Positions 21,790 to 34,939 of a DNA stretch of 64,000 nucleotides are shown here, piece by piece. The notes beneath the pieces are model-generated. The model was not told the DNA's origin. It searched no databases and worked only from the letters and a program-made list of their open reading frames with translations. Both the position numbers and the translations under genes were made by a program. Numbering within the stretch: position 1 is the first letter of the stretch; each line of letters begins with the position of its first letter. Source of the DNA: Warburgia ugandensis (taxonomy: Eukaryota > Streptophyta > Magnoliopsida > Canellales > Canellaceae); the NCBI GenBank assembly GCA_035236585.1, contig CP141139.1, positions 41,487,217 through 41,551,216 on the forward strand, in the 5' to 3' direction.

Positions 21790-23935
21790 AAATGCAAAAT
21801 TAACCGACAATATTTATATGGCTGTCCATAAACCATGTGTTAAATACTAAAAACATAGCCAAGTAAATTTTCTATTGATATATATATATATATATATATG
21901 TATATGTATATGTATATCCATGAGTAGTCCATAAACCATGTGTTTTTTATGGAAAATATAGTCAAGCAAACTTCCAATATGTATATATATATGTATCAAT
22001 CCATGAATGGTCATAAACCATGTGTTTTTCATTGAAAACATAACCATGTAGACCTACTATAGATATATGTATATAGCAGTCCATGAATAGTCCACAAACG
22101 ATGTATTTTTCAAATAAAATATAGCCAAATAAGCCCACTATACATATATGTATATAGCTGTCCATAAGCAATACATAAACCATGTATTTTTTGTACAAAA
22201 CATGGCCATGAAAACCTACTATAGATGTATGTATATAGCAGTCCATGACCAGTCCATAAACCATGCATTGTTTATATAAAATATAGCCATGTAAATTTTC
22301 TATAGATCTATGTATATATCAATCCATGAATAATCCATAAACTGTGTGTTTTACACTAAAAACATAACCAAGTAAACTTAATGTAGATCTATGTATATAT
22401 CAATCCATGAACAGTTAATAAACCATGTGTTTTTATTTGAAAACATAGCCAAATAAACACACAATATATATATAGTAGACCATCAATAGTCCATAAACCA
22501 GGTATTTTTCATATAAAATATAGCAAAGTAAACTTCCTATAGGTCTATGTATGTACCAATTCTTGAAGAGTCCATAAACCATATGTTATTATCATTGAAA
22601 GCATAGCCAAGTAAAACTACTATATATATATATATATAGTAGTCCACAAATAGTCCATAAACCATGTATTTTTCATATAAAACATAGCCGATAAACTTTC
22701 TATAGATCTATGTATATAGTAGTCCATGAACACTCTATAAACTATTTATTATTTATGTTATTCATGACAACATAGTCGAGTAAACTTCCTATAGATCTAA
22801 GCATGTAGCAATACATGAACAGCTCATAAACCATGTGTTTTTCACTTGAAACACAGTGAAGGGAACCAAGTATAGATAAATGTATCTGTAAACCATGTGT
22901 TTGTAATATAAAATATAGTTAAGTAAACTTCTTATAGATCCATGCATACGTCTATCCATGAAAAATCCATAAACCATATCTTTTTTATAAAAAAAACATA
23001 GCCAAGTAAACTTCCTATTACTTATATATCAATCCAAGAATAGTCGATAAACCATGTATTTGTCATTAAAAACATAGCTAAGTAAATCTATTATAGATAT
23101 ATGGATATAGCTATCCATGAACAATCTATAAACCATATATTTTTCATACAAAACGTAGCCATGTAAACCTGTTATAGATATAAGTATATAGTAGTCCATG
23201 AATAGTCCATAAACCATGTATTTTTCATATAAAGCATAGCCAAGTAAACCTACTATAGATATATGTAGGTAGCACTCTATGACCAATCAGTAAACGATGC
23301 ATTTTTCATATAAGACATAGCCAAGTAAACTTTCTATAGATCCATGTATATATCAATCCATGAATAGTCCATAAACCGTTTGTTTTGCACTAAAAATATA
23401 GCCAAGTAAAATTTCAATATATATATATATATATATATCAATCCATGAACAGTCAATAAACCATGTGGTTTTTTTTGAAACATAGCCAAATAAACCAACT
23501 AAAGATATATGTATATAGTAGTCCATGAACAGTCCATAAAGCATTAATTTTTCATGTAAAACATTGCAAAGTAAACTTCTTATATATCTATGTATATACT
23601 AGTCCATAAGCAATCCATAAAACATATGTTATCATCATTGGATACATAGCTAAGTAAACCTACTATATATATATATATTTAGTAGTCCATGAATAGTCCA
23701 TAAAGTGTGTTTTTTCATATAAAACATAGCTAAGTAAACTTTCTATGGATCTATTATATAATAGTCCATGAACAATCCATAAACCATATATTTTACACTA
23801 AAAACATGGCGATGTAAACTTCCTATAGATCTATGTACATAGTAGTCCATAAACCATGTGTGTTTTTACTGAAAACACATCTAAGTAAACCTACTATAGA
23901 AATATGTTTATAGTAGTCCTTGAACTGTCCATAAG
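21790..23935. repeat. Satellite array 1, ~81-bp monomers with higher-order order
   Basis: CCATAAACC recurs every 80-85 bp with ATAGCCAAGTAAAC, CTATAGAT and TATGTATATA in between. Monomer variants (CATATAAAAC, ACACTAAAAAC, CATTGAAAAC, TTATTATCATTG) come in the same order twice, offset by about 1.04 kb (for example 22586 and 23629). The minus strand is open through several monomers because 81 is a multiple of three. Confidence 0.9.
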
Positions 23936-25110
23936 CCATGATCCAACTGCGACAACTTTTTGATAGGTATCCAATGCTAATAGGCATTGACCCACCTACA
24001 AATCATAAATATATCATACATTCAAGAGCTTGAGATAGGAGAACTACATAAGGACAATAAAAATGTTCATGTAGTTAATACCACCTTGGTTAGATTTACT
24101 GTCTTGAAGGGTGCAGGTTATCCTTCTTCAGAAGGTTCTTTGTTAGGAGAATTGTGGCTAGCATGTGTTGGAGGTATAGGGGTGATACAATGATCTAGTA
24201 GAAGGGATGCAAAAACTCTCACCAAAGCTTCATCATGCAGTTAGTTAAGTATATTCATTTTTCTCCTCTCATACAAGCCATAGTAGGCCTCAGGATCTTC
24301 TTCTATGTGTATTCCTTTACAAAAGAATCTAGAAGGAACAATACCATGCCCTATGCACCTAACTTGACTAGATGGTCCTTCTTGCCCTTAGCCCAATACA
24401 TGATGTCATTGTTTATAGCAATGTTGCTTTAAGTTCCTGTACTTGCACTTTCTCAGGTAAGAGTGTCTTGCAAAATTTAATTAGAAGGAAATGATTAGTT
24501 CATTTATTTAATTATGTAAAATTGAAGGTAGTGAAGTGTAGAAGGTTGAACAACTTACAATGCAAGAAGCAAATTTTGTAGCAGCTTCATTTGTGAACGT
24601 TTGGGCATTATGACCCACTAAATGTGCCATCTTCTAAAGAATGGCCTGGTCAATGGAATCCGAGTTCCATCTTTATTTTGCTATTAAGCAAGACACTATA
24701 GTTAAGTAATGAAATGTATATAACTATAGTATAATTTGAAAGGAATAATATGTCACAAATGGTTACTTCATGCTCTTGCAAATGGGCATAGCCCAACCTG
24801 GAGAGGTAGTGCACCATATTAGTTTCATGCACCTTTCTTCCTCTTGCCCTCTTACACAATCATGTACAAAAATTAGATGTTGCATATACTTAGTTAAATG
24901 AAACATCATTTTAAGACATACATCAAATTCAGAGAATGTGTAGTTCTTTACAAATGCATTCCACATGCCTTGGTCAATAACGTCAGAATAAATAGCAGGC
25001 ACTATATATAGCTTCGACAGGTCATTGATATATGGATCTATGCAATTGCAAACAAGGTAGCTCTTCTATTTTCTCCATTGCTCACTAGCTCCTTACAAAG
25101 CATGCATCTT
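23936..25110 (-). pseudogene. Second, partial copy of the transposase-type gene
   Basis: It aligns with 20066-21240 but lacks everything 3' of the AWPK exon, including the Ulp1-like part: the satellite adjoins directly at 23936. Visible pieces on the minus strand are DVIDQGMWNAFVKNYTFSEFD (25000-24935) ending at a GTATGT donor, and RGRKVHETNMVHYLSRLGYAHLQEHE (24840-24770). The counterpart of the frame before AWPK (about 24230-23990) is broken by stops. The two exon pieces are better kept than in the first copy, and the shared exon ends support real former introns. It is not functional. Confidence 0.6.
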
Positions 25111-25689
25111 CATGTGCTCAAGTACCTCAATGGTAGTCTACAAAGTACAAAGAACATTAGTATGTTTGAAAATTAGAAGATAAAGTATGTTATAAATAAT
25201 ATAATACATAATATTTTAACATACTTTCACCATCTCCCACATTAAATCTTTTACTGATTGTGGCACATGTCTCCAATCATCAAATGTGATAGGCACTGTA
25301 CTTCTTACCGTGGAGCAGAGAAAACTACTATAAGATGTTGCACTCATACCCCCTACCATTGTATAGATAAAACTTCTTTAAGTCCTTTATACTTTCTCTT
25401 GATAACTTTTTCCATCGTCATTCACCCTCCACCCTTTCTATTTAGAGTGGTACTCAGGTTGACCTCTTATTCTTGCTCTTGATATTGCTAATATTCTTCA
25501 TTTTGATGTTGCTTGGGTTCCATCTCTATTGTGAATAAGATCATAATGATATCATAACAATGAAATCAAATAGTCCATGTACTACATTTAAAGAAATCAA
25601 AAGTAGAACAAGGCATAAGAAACTTGTTTGTTTTTTAGTACAAGATAGATAATACAAGAGAATGTAAATGTAAAACTCACCAACAATAT
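25111..25689. other. Upstream flank of second gene copy
   Basis: Aligns with about 21241-21811. No separate gene was seen. It runs into satellite near 25690. Confidence 0.5.
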
Positions 25690-26656
25690 ATATATATATA
25701 GCAGTCCCTAAACCATGTGTTTTTTTACTGAAAATATAGCCAAGTAAACCTACTATAGACATATGCATATAGTAGTCCATGACAGGTCCATAAACCATGC
25801 ATTTTTTCATATAAAACATAGTCAAGTAAATTTTCTATAGATCCATGTATATATCAATCATGAAAAGTCCATAAACCATGTGTTTTACACTAAAAACATA
25901 GCCAAGTAAACTTCCAATAGACCTATGTATATATCAATCCATGAATAGTTACTAAACCATATGTATATACCAGTCCATGAATAGTCCATAAACTATATGT
26001 TATTATCATAAAAAACATAGCCAAGTAAACCTACTATAGATGTATGTATTTTACATATAAAACATAGCCAAGTAAACATTCTATATATATATATATAATA
26101 ATCCATGAATAGTCCATAAACCATATATTTTTCATTGAAAACATAGCCAAGTAAACATCCTAGAGATCTATGTATGTAGCAGGCCATGAACACTCCATAA
26201 ATCATGTGTTTTTTACTAAAAACATAGCCAAGTAAACTTCCTATAGATCTATGAATATATCAGTCCCTGAACAGCCATGTATTTTTCATACAAAATATAG
26301 CTAAGTAAACTTGATATAGTTCTATGCAAATAGTAGTCCATGAACAATCCATTGAGCCATATATTTTTCATTGAAAATATAAGCAAGTAAACTTCCTACA
26401 GATCTAAGTATGTAGCAGTCCGTGAACAGTTCACAAACCATGCATTTTTCACTAAAAACATAACCAAGTAAACCTACTATAGGTATATGTACATAGCAAT
26501 TTATGAAGAGTCCATAAACCATATGTTTTTCATATAAAACATAGCTATGCAAACTTTCAAAATATCTATGTTGATAGTAGTCCATGAATAGTCCATAAAC
26601 CATAATTTTTTCACTAAAAACATAGCCAGGCAAACTTCCTACATATCAATATTTAC
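25690..26656. repeat. Satellite array 2, ~81-bp monomers
   Basis: Same monomers as array 1. The order of variants around 25795-26040 follows that at 22260-22640 with about two monomers missing. It is cut on the right by the family A solo LTR. Confidence 0.9.
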
Positions 26657-29335
26657 GGTGATGACCCGGGTTTTTGAAAACATTATTTGTAAAGTATTTT
26701 GAAAGGCAGGGCCCTTAAGAGTGTAAAATTTTTTCGCAAAACAAAGCAGTGGAAATTCTTTTCTTTAGAACTTGTTTTGGAAACCCAAGTCACCACTTCA
26801 TACATAACATAAGTACAATTTGTGTACAAAATAAAATTCCATTGAAGGAATATACTTTTATTAAAACTCGAGGATCCATCCAGTGGTTCACAGTACAACC
26901 AAATCTAGTACAATACTTGTCCAAATTACATAATCCAAAACTCAAGCTCACCATACAATAAAACTCTCAACAAAGAAAAATACATGCCTTCAAGGGTATA
27001 CCTTGAAGATTATTCTCTTCAAGCCTTCTATAGTCGTCAGCTCCTAACTCTCCTTCCCTAGGTCTGAGATATTGCAACAAGTACAATATCTCAGCAAGCA
27101 ATGCTTGGTAGGGGATTCAAGAAACATAATAATTGACAATGTAATTCCAATACTTCATAATCTCATTATCCTCAAACATACTCTTTACTTTGTAAGTTAT
27201 GTATATCTATATACATACATACCCTTCATGGGTAAACCAGTTAAATTGGTGAAAATAGTCAAATATCATTCCCAACTAAGCTGATTAATTCTCTTCATTT
27301 TGAGAATTTAGTATTACAGCTAATCTCATACTGGGAATTTTCCTTCTTGTGAAACATTGGTAATATACAATTACCTAGCATTTCATTATGCTATAACATA
27401 AGGCATTTCACTATGCCTATTCCCATATGCATCATAGTGCAAAATAATCAGAAAGGTTGTTATGCTGCAGTCTGATCCGTACTAGCGCGCTCGGATAACT
27501 GCCCTGTTCACCACTGATACCACGGTGGAAAATATTATGTCACTACCCGTATGGGGGGGCAAGACTTTCACAGTGGTGGCCTTCCCATAATTGCCACCAC
27601 CCGACTTTTAGCCTCTCATTGGGCAAGGTATCATCATATCATCAAATTTCAAGGAGCGGGTGGCCAAACCCTCATAACTCCTCTAGCAATAGCATCCCCT
27701 AGGCTCATGCCTATTAAAACAAACTCACAAGCCTCCAAGCTTGTATGTAAAATAGATTTCATATATATCAGACCATATGTCTGTTTACTTAGGGCTGAAA
27801 TATTTTCTAGTTCCCTATTCACTTATAGTTTAGTCCTTAACCATCTTATAGGTGTTTGGTTGGATCATAAGGTTTTCAAGAGATTTACTACAAGTATTAT
27901 CATTACTCTTAACATAAGATCATGAGTACAATCATGAATATCTCATGTAAATGCATTCATCAAATCCTCCTACCTTTAAGGATTGATCTCTTTTCCCCAC
28001 TCTTCCATGATCTTGACCGATGTATGAAATCTGTACATCCATACATATTGTCAATATATAAATTATGAACAATCCCATTGATCACTAGATCTAATGTTTA
28101 GAATGATCTTTAGATCATTCATATCTAAGTATTTTTCTATCTCTAAGTCTTTGTATGTTCATCTCCTTGATCTTGATCTTTCATAGATCCTTTGATTGAA
28201 AATCTACATATGTTGATAAAGATCAAGGTCCTAGATCTTCTATCATCTAGTTCTTTTTTTTATCTAAGTTCAGTTCTTGGATCATCCCTATGGAGGATGA
28301 TCTTGGTTTTCTTCCTTGAATCACCTTTGATCAAGGGTTTGGATTATCTAATCTAATGAACTATAACAAGTATACTACTAAACATACATACTAAGTACAA
28401 TATAGTGTTCTTATTCTTATTGTTCTTGATCATCCAAGATCTAATGGATCTTATTTGATCGTCCTTATCTTACTTACTGTTTTTATTAGGGTTATGTAAT
28501 TTACTAACCTTTTATGCTCTTATTATTATTATTGAACCAGTTAGTGTCTTACTTGGTTGAAGATAATTTATTTCTTCCTATCACTAGACAACTCCTCCTT
28601 ATTTCAGGATGACCAGTACTTACCAGTTAAAGTCTGCTCAAAAAGTGGTTAATACAACCCTCATGTAAGGAGGTGTTTAGACCTCTCTTACGTTAATGGG
28701 AGGTGAGGGAAAAGCACTTGGCTCTTGTATACCCCCTATAACCACAATGTTCAAAGTCCATTGGAGTGGTACTAGCTCAACCTTTGACAAGGTTCCTATG
28801 AGCTCTTTACCTTAAGTCCCTTCTCTAATTGATTTTAATTAATTTCCATGGATATGCACGATGTCATCCATGGATGTTCATTATTTTCCTACTTTGGGCC
28901 AAGGAAATGATAAATCATTCCTTATATTGTCCTACTAACTATAGCCCTTATTAAGTCAAAATCATTCATTCATCTTAGTTGTCCATGAATTTCTATATTT
29001 CATTAGTTTACATTTTTGGTGATTTATGCTCCTTGTATCTTAACAATTGAATAAAATGTGACAATAAGTAAATCATCAACTTGAAAGCATAAATCAAATA
29101 TAAGTTTAACAACTATATACTAACATTCTTCCTATGAATGTCACTTAAGCTAGTGAAATAAAACTAATATGATCCTAAGTTATGAAACACATCTTCTATC
29201 ATAATGAAATCATGTTTAAATCCTAATTTACACTAACATGATCCTAAGATAATCAAATCTACTAAAAAATTACTCATTTAGGGCATATCATACTAAAATT
29301 TAAAGATTACACTATCATGCTTTCTAACTTAGAAC

Positions 29336-29434
29336 ATAAATCACATTTACACTTCTATATCCAATAAAAGACAATTAAAACTTAAAACATAAATCACATT
29401 TACACTTCTATATCCAATAAAAGACAATTAAAAT
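29336..29434. repeat. Tandem duplication of about 50 bp in A2
   Basis: ATAAATCACATTTACACTTC and its following sequence through AGACAATTAAAA occur twice in a row without change. The other family A copies show one unit. Confidence 0.8.
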
Positions 29435-30658
29435 AATTTTATTAAGATTATTATAAACCTTTAAATATGATCCAACCATTAGATCTTAGGTGTTTTCCTT
29501 TAGATTAAGGGTTTTAATTACCTTTAGGGCTTTTAATCCATTAAGATCCAAAAATCATATCCACTTGATTTTGTCACATTTCCTCCATGATCTAACTGGA
29601 TTCTATCATAATATCATCCCTTTAATCCATCCCAAGGATCTGATCATACTTGATCTCATTGATCAAGTGGGTCCCTTCGTAATTTTTTTATTTTTATTTT
29701 AAGGTTTTTCTACCATAAAGGGTAGATCCCCTATTTTATCCAAGATCTGTCCAAATTAACCATAAATATTACTTTATTACATTATTATATCATCGCTAAA
29801 ATAAATTTCTAAGATCTGATCACCTTAGATCTTGAAGATCTTAGAAATTGGACACTTATTTCCAAAATACAGAAAAATACAAAAATAAATTTTAGAAATA
29901 TTATGACTTCATTAGAAACTAGACATTACAAGATTTCCATAGCTTCTTTATGATCTCAATTTGGAGTTCATATGACTCCACAATCTTAAATTGAAGTTTT
30001 CAGCCGTTCCTAGGGTCCAGATTTGATCTAGGCCCACTAGAATTAATCCCTCTCAATTGAGGGTCCAAAACTATTCAGATCTTTCTGAAACTTCTACCCT
30101 AGGGGTTTCGGACCATTCTGGATTGATTGGTAGAGTCAGATTTTTCATCTGAGTACTCCATCATCATGAATTAAGGGTTCTATTGTTTACTTTATTTTTA
30201 CCTTTTTATTACCAAAATTAATTACAGTAAAATAAAAATTACATAAAAAAAATACTAAAAATATATGAAAAGGATTTACACTTACTTGATTGGAGAGAAA
30301 ACCTCATTTATATGCCCAATTTAAAAAAATACCTTGTTGATGAAGATATAGCCTAAAATCCACCTTTCTTGCAAATACCGTTGTTTGAATCGTTGGATCT
30401 TGAAATTTCTTAGGGGTTTTGTACAATAGATGTGTTGGGATGTTTTGGACGGTGGAATTGATCAAATTAGATCTAGAATAGAGTGCCTAATTGAATTTAG
30501 GTCTCTTGTTCTAATCTGAAAAGAAGAACAAGTTGGAAAGAGATCTAACTCTTGGAAATTTTGGGGTTTGGAGAGGGATTCTAGATCTAATTTTTCAAGG
30601 AGATTGAAGATAATTTCTTGGGTATTTTATGAGAATTTTTCTAATATTTTTGGGATTG

Positions 30659-30666
30659 TATTTATA
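30659..30666 (-). promoter_or_regulatory. TATA box of A2 LTR
   Basis: The minus strand reads TATAAATA within AATGCCTATAAATACAA, matching the LTR promoters of A1 at 45206 and 62927. It is about 610 bp from the LTR start. Confidence 0.6.
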
Positions 30667-31274
30667 GGCATTTTGGGTCTTTTTCCATGATTATAATATG
30701 TTATTTTTTTAATATAAAATGACATGAAAGTCTTCAATGCTCCCATGCCTAACTTTTCTTCCCCATGACTAGCTGATCTTTGTTGACCCATGTTTCACAT
30801 GGGCTAATGATCAAATTGGTTGTTGGGGACGTGGTAGTCCCCATGTGGGCCCCACATGGTGTAAAAAGTCCGTTTTGCCCTTTATGCATAAAACTTTGGG
30901 TTTTATTCCCATGATCTCGGATTTGAGTGTACTTAGTGGCATTGGATTTGTATTTCTCAGTACATCTAAATTTTGATGTTTCATATTTTGATTTTTTTGG
31001 AATATTTTGACTTTTGGGTAAAATTACTATTTTACCCCTTTTGTCCAAAAAAATGAAAAACTTAAGGATTTCTCATCCGAATTCGAAATTTGTCATGATT
31101 ACAATCATTTTGAAGGGTTTGCTGAGTTTAATTTTAATTTTACATATATTATTATTTGATTATACTTTTATAAAAAGTATATTTTAAATAACCCTAATAT
31201 TTCAGCCCGAAATATCTGAAACTCAAACTTTATTGATTTTTCTCAATCAATTTACAAAAATTGGGGTTATTACA

Positions 31275-31480
31275 AGTCAATAAAGAGTCCATAAACCATA
31301 TCTTTTCTTTATATAATATAACAAAGTAAACTTTTTATAGATCTATGTATATATCAATCCTTAAACTCTTTGTTTTTAATTGAAAACTTAGCCAAGTAAA
31401 TGACTATAGATATATGTATATATTAATCTATGAATATTCCATAAACCATGTACTTTTCATGTAAAACATAATTAAGTAAA
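31275..31480. repeat. Satellite array 3, ~81-bp monomers (remnant)
   Basis: About two and a half monomers of the same satellite between the A2 solo LTR and element D. They show that both were inserted into the array. Confidence 0.85.
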
Positions 31481-34400
31481 TGTAACAAACCAAAATTTGA
31501 AACCCTATTTTATTGTATTTTTGAAAATTTGGATAGAATGGGAACATGAAATTTTTAAAATTTTGAATCCTAGAAGTGGAATTTGTATGGAAATCAAATC
31601 AAGTGATAATACCTTAAGAATTGGATTCTACTAAAAATTTGGAATCCAACAACACTATGAACATTAAAAATGTAGGTCGGACAAGAAAGTTATGTAGTTT
31701 TTATATTTATAAGAGTATTTTAATAATTTCATAGCCAACCCCATTTACACGTTTTAAAATAAGAAAGGGTAGATTTAAAGGGGGCCATTTTTTTTTATAA
31801 CAACACCCCCTCTGTGACAAATCTCCACAAGTGACTGCGTCGCCCTACGCATTATTCCCTCTTCCTCATTGAAAATGCAGTCCATCTAGTTGATAATTAC
31901 GCACCTGCCAGTAAGAAGGGTGGATCACCGATGTTAAAGGGAACCTCTCACTCTTGCATGATATTCCTCTCCCACCTTCTCTCCCCCCAGCACCATCTCA
32001 TGTTGCTTTTTCCATCATCGTTGTCACTTAGAACAAGCCAATTGGCAGCAGACACATGCACCCCTCAGCCATTCTCTATCTTCTTTTCCCTTTCCTCTTT
32101 TACCTCTCCTCTTTCCCTTCCCTCCATTTTTTTTAGGCAATGGTAACCTCTATTACTATTTGGTTTTAGCAACAGCTACCCAAATGGTGGTGGATCAATG
32201 ATTTGACACCAGCATTAGGTTCCCTTTGAAGAGAAGATAAAAAACCCTCTAACTATTTTTAGATCAAAGCAAGTTTTGAGGGTGATCAGGTTGAGGTTCA
32301 AACTCCAGTGCCCATGATTTTTATGACAATACCTTGATGGGAAAACCCCTTTTTTCTGTCATTAGATAAACACAGAACTACTCCAAAATTGATAGGAGTG
32401 AAGGTGAGTGCCTTATGTACAATCCCTTTTAAATATATGCCAACCTAACATAAAAACCGTAGCCAGTGGTGACTGAGTTGGTCATCTTCTCCATTGATGG
32501 CCAACCACCACGAGTGACACAAAATTTCAAGCCAAAATTCTTGGTCCTAGTGTTTTTAAGCATGATCTTCTCAATGAGAAGGTTGGATCCTTGATCAGGG
32601 CTCATCCAACTATTCAAATTGGATGTGAATCCAATTTGAGATCTGTGACATTCAATTTGCAAGATCTATTTATTCATTTGCAAGATTTTGATGATATGAA
32701 AGTGATTAGGGAAAATCTAACCATTAAATATTGGATATTTCACTAAGATCTAGCTTGTGAATGCCCTAATCAATGATCCGCAACTTAGAAGCATAGATCT
32801 GACAGGTCAATTCGCAATGGATCTCAATTTAACAAACTTGATACCCTAATTACAACCAATATGGTCTGATCTAAAATGGATCAAGGTTTTATTAGACCTA
32901 TTATAACACTGATTATTGATCAATGTGCCAATAGGATAGATTCAACCATACATCATTTAGGATCTCCTAATTATAAGTTCTAAATGTCAATCCATGAATG
33001 AACGCCTATTGATTTGGCATCTAATCATTTATCTACATATGAGACAGTAGATCTAGATATATATTAACCCCAATCTAAGGGCAACGACCCCTAGATCATA
33101 GATTTGACCATTTATAAATAGGATCAGGGTGTAGATTTGTGATTTAAGCCATCGGTCAATGAATCTAATTAATGATCTATAGAGAATTGGTGATTCTAGA
33201 TTCAAGTGCAATCTTAATTTTGCAAAATTCATTCTATGTATTAGTTTTCAAGACAAATATTACTAGAAACCATGTAAACATGTGAATGAGAACTAATAAT
33301 TGGATTCTTACACCTAAATTATGACTAGAACACTACAATGATCTTGAAAGTGATACAAGATTCAAACTAAAGAGAAACATGAACAAAACCTAACTAACAT
33401 CCTCTAAAATAGGTAATCTAATGCTACTACATTTCAATTGAATTTCAAAACTTAAATAGTTTCCTTGAAATCATTTCTGTGTTTAGTATTTTTTTATGTG
33501 ATAGTAATGGTAGCTATGCATGCAATTTTAGTATACATGATTTCTTTAGAACTTATGTTTGGTTATTCTTTAAATAATTGAGTGTATGGCATTCTTGCAA
33601 TGAGCACGCAAATTTATTCCCATGATTCATACTTTTATTTGAAAATGCTATCACTTACATCTCTCATGGTCAATTGTTACCTTTGAATGATAGGACAATT
33701 CCATATATGCATTAATTCCATGCTTTGAGATAAGTCACATAAATTGCATGATTTTAGTATATGTTGAACATCATGTGATGTTGTGATATTTGAATTTAAG
33801 ATATACATCTACATTGTTTGGGCTAGTGAGCTCGGTGGGCACTCTGCTAGGATGTTGTACGGGTTGGGCCTCCTGGCCTATAACCACCAAAGTGGTAGGT
33901 ACCCGTGCCCAAAGAGGCACCTATTTTTCTTAACTGTTGTGGTAGGAAAACAACTGCTAGAGGTCTTCATGACCTCCTTTTCAAGACATATCCATAGTTG
34001 CTGTGATGGCTGCTATGCATAGTCTCTAAATACTAAAGACACGATTCAGAGAGCTGGTTGTGATCATGGTGGTCCCTATGATTTCTGTTTTAGCATCTAC
34101 ATGTGTAGTACCTTGTGATGGTCTTTAGATAAGTACTCATGACTAGTAGGTTGATGTGTTCATCGAGATGCCTACGTGCATGATAATTGCCATAAGGTTG
34201 GGATTTCCAGCATTTGATTTGATCGATTACTACTTTAAGAATTTGGTAGTCTTTATGTTATTGATTATTTAATCATGTAGATAATTCTCCTCCTTGAATA
34301 TAGATATATGTAAATAATTTATACGTGAATGCTTGCATTGAGTTGCATGAGATGGGAGCATGGTTTTATCACCTGAGAGGCCCTTCCTTAAATTATGCAT

Positions 34401-34876
34401 GTTGTATGTCGTATTTTTGATTTTTGTAGCATTAGATAACCTATTGGGTATGATAAATACTCAACCTAATATTTTTACCATATATCAACTTGGGCAGGAC
34501 AAGAAGGAGTACTAGGAGGTTTTTGTACCCAATCAAGTACAAGAAAGTAAGGGTAAGGTGCTATTGCAATTATCCTAGAACTGGTAGTGCTCATTTTGTC
34601 ATGTAATGTAAATTGACTTTAAGTGACTCTTTTTATTACATGGGCTATGATTAACAATATAGGGAATAGGATATATCAATATTTAGTCATCTTTCAAATT
34701 ATCATACCCATGTTTCATTAGTCAAGTAAGTTAAATTTTTATTTATGACAATACCTCGAAGAGAAAACCCCTTTTTGGTTACCATTGTTTTGCAAACTAG
34801 TTTTAAATATAGATTGAGCTTGCAAGTGAAAGCTTGTTGTTAAAAAAAAATGCATTTTAAACCTTGGGTCATTGTA
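31481..34876 (+). repeat. D 5' LTR
   Basis: It starts TGTAACAAACCAAAATTTG directly after satellite and ends GGGTCATTGTA two bases before the primer site, 3396 bp. Near the 3' end GGGTATGATAAATACTC recalls the GAGTATA...TATACTC hairpin of the B/C LTRs. Open frames inside (31931-32146, 33783-34022) are not genes. Confidence 0.75.
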
Positions 34877-34877
34877 G

Positions 34878-34890
34878 TTGGTATTAGTGC
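34878..34890 (+). other. Primer-binding site of element D (Met-tRNA type)
   Basis: TTGGTATTAGTGC is the Met-tRNA primer site TTGGTATCAGAGC with two changes. Confidence 0.7.
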
Positions 34891-34939
34891 CCAAGTTTAA
34901 GTTATTCAAAGCCAAGTTATCAAATAAAAACTTATAATC

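Larger units (their letters stand above)
20066..25690. repeat. Macro-duplication: transposase segment plus satellite array
   Basis: The segment 20066-21811 (gene part and tail) is repeated at 23936-25690 with roughly 80% identity by eye, each time followed by ~81-bp satellite. Both copies begin at the same point (ATGATCCAACT) in the gene. The repeat unit of gene part plus array is therefore about 3.87 kb. Confidence 0.8.
26657..31274 (-). mobile_element. A2: family A solo LTR (4.6 kb, minus strand)
   Basis: Read on the minus strand it starts TGTAATAACCCCAATTTTTG (31274) and ends AAAAACCCGGGTCATCAC (26657). These are the same ends as the LTRs of A1 (44627 and 57716). No internal sequence or second LTR adjoins, so it is a solo LTR of 4618 bp. 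It sits between satellite arrays 2 and 3. The five bases on each side (TTTAC, AGTCA) do not match, so the flanks changed later or the solo LTR arose by recombination between elements. It lacks the GC-rich module present in A1 and A3. The open frames inside (for example 27551-27925, 30749-31048) are not genes. Confidence 0.85.

Noticed and set aside
21790..23935. Regular repeats that might be read as a CRISPR-like array
   Set aside because: The monomers are contiguous ~81-bp satellite units that vary throughout. There are no constant repeats with unique spacers, and the context is a plant genome.
27551..27925. 124-codon frame in A2 as a host gene
   Set aside because: It is entirely within the family A LTR. 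The matching region in A1 (46664-46443) reads a shorter, shifted frame.
30749..31048. 99-codon minus frame in A2, with counterparts at 44851-45075 and 62633-62845
   Set aside because: It lies upstream of the TATA box in the LTR, its length differs between copies, and it has no recognisable motif. DNA-level LTR similarity explains the match.
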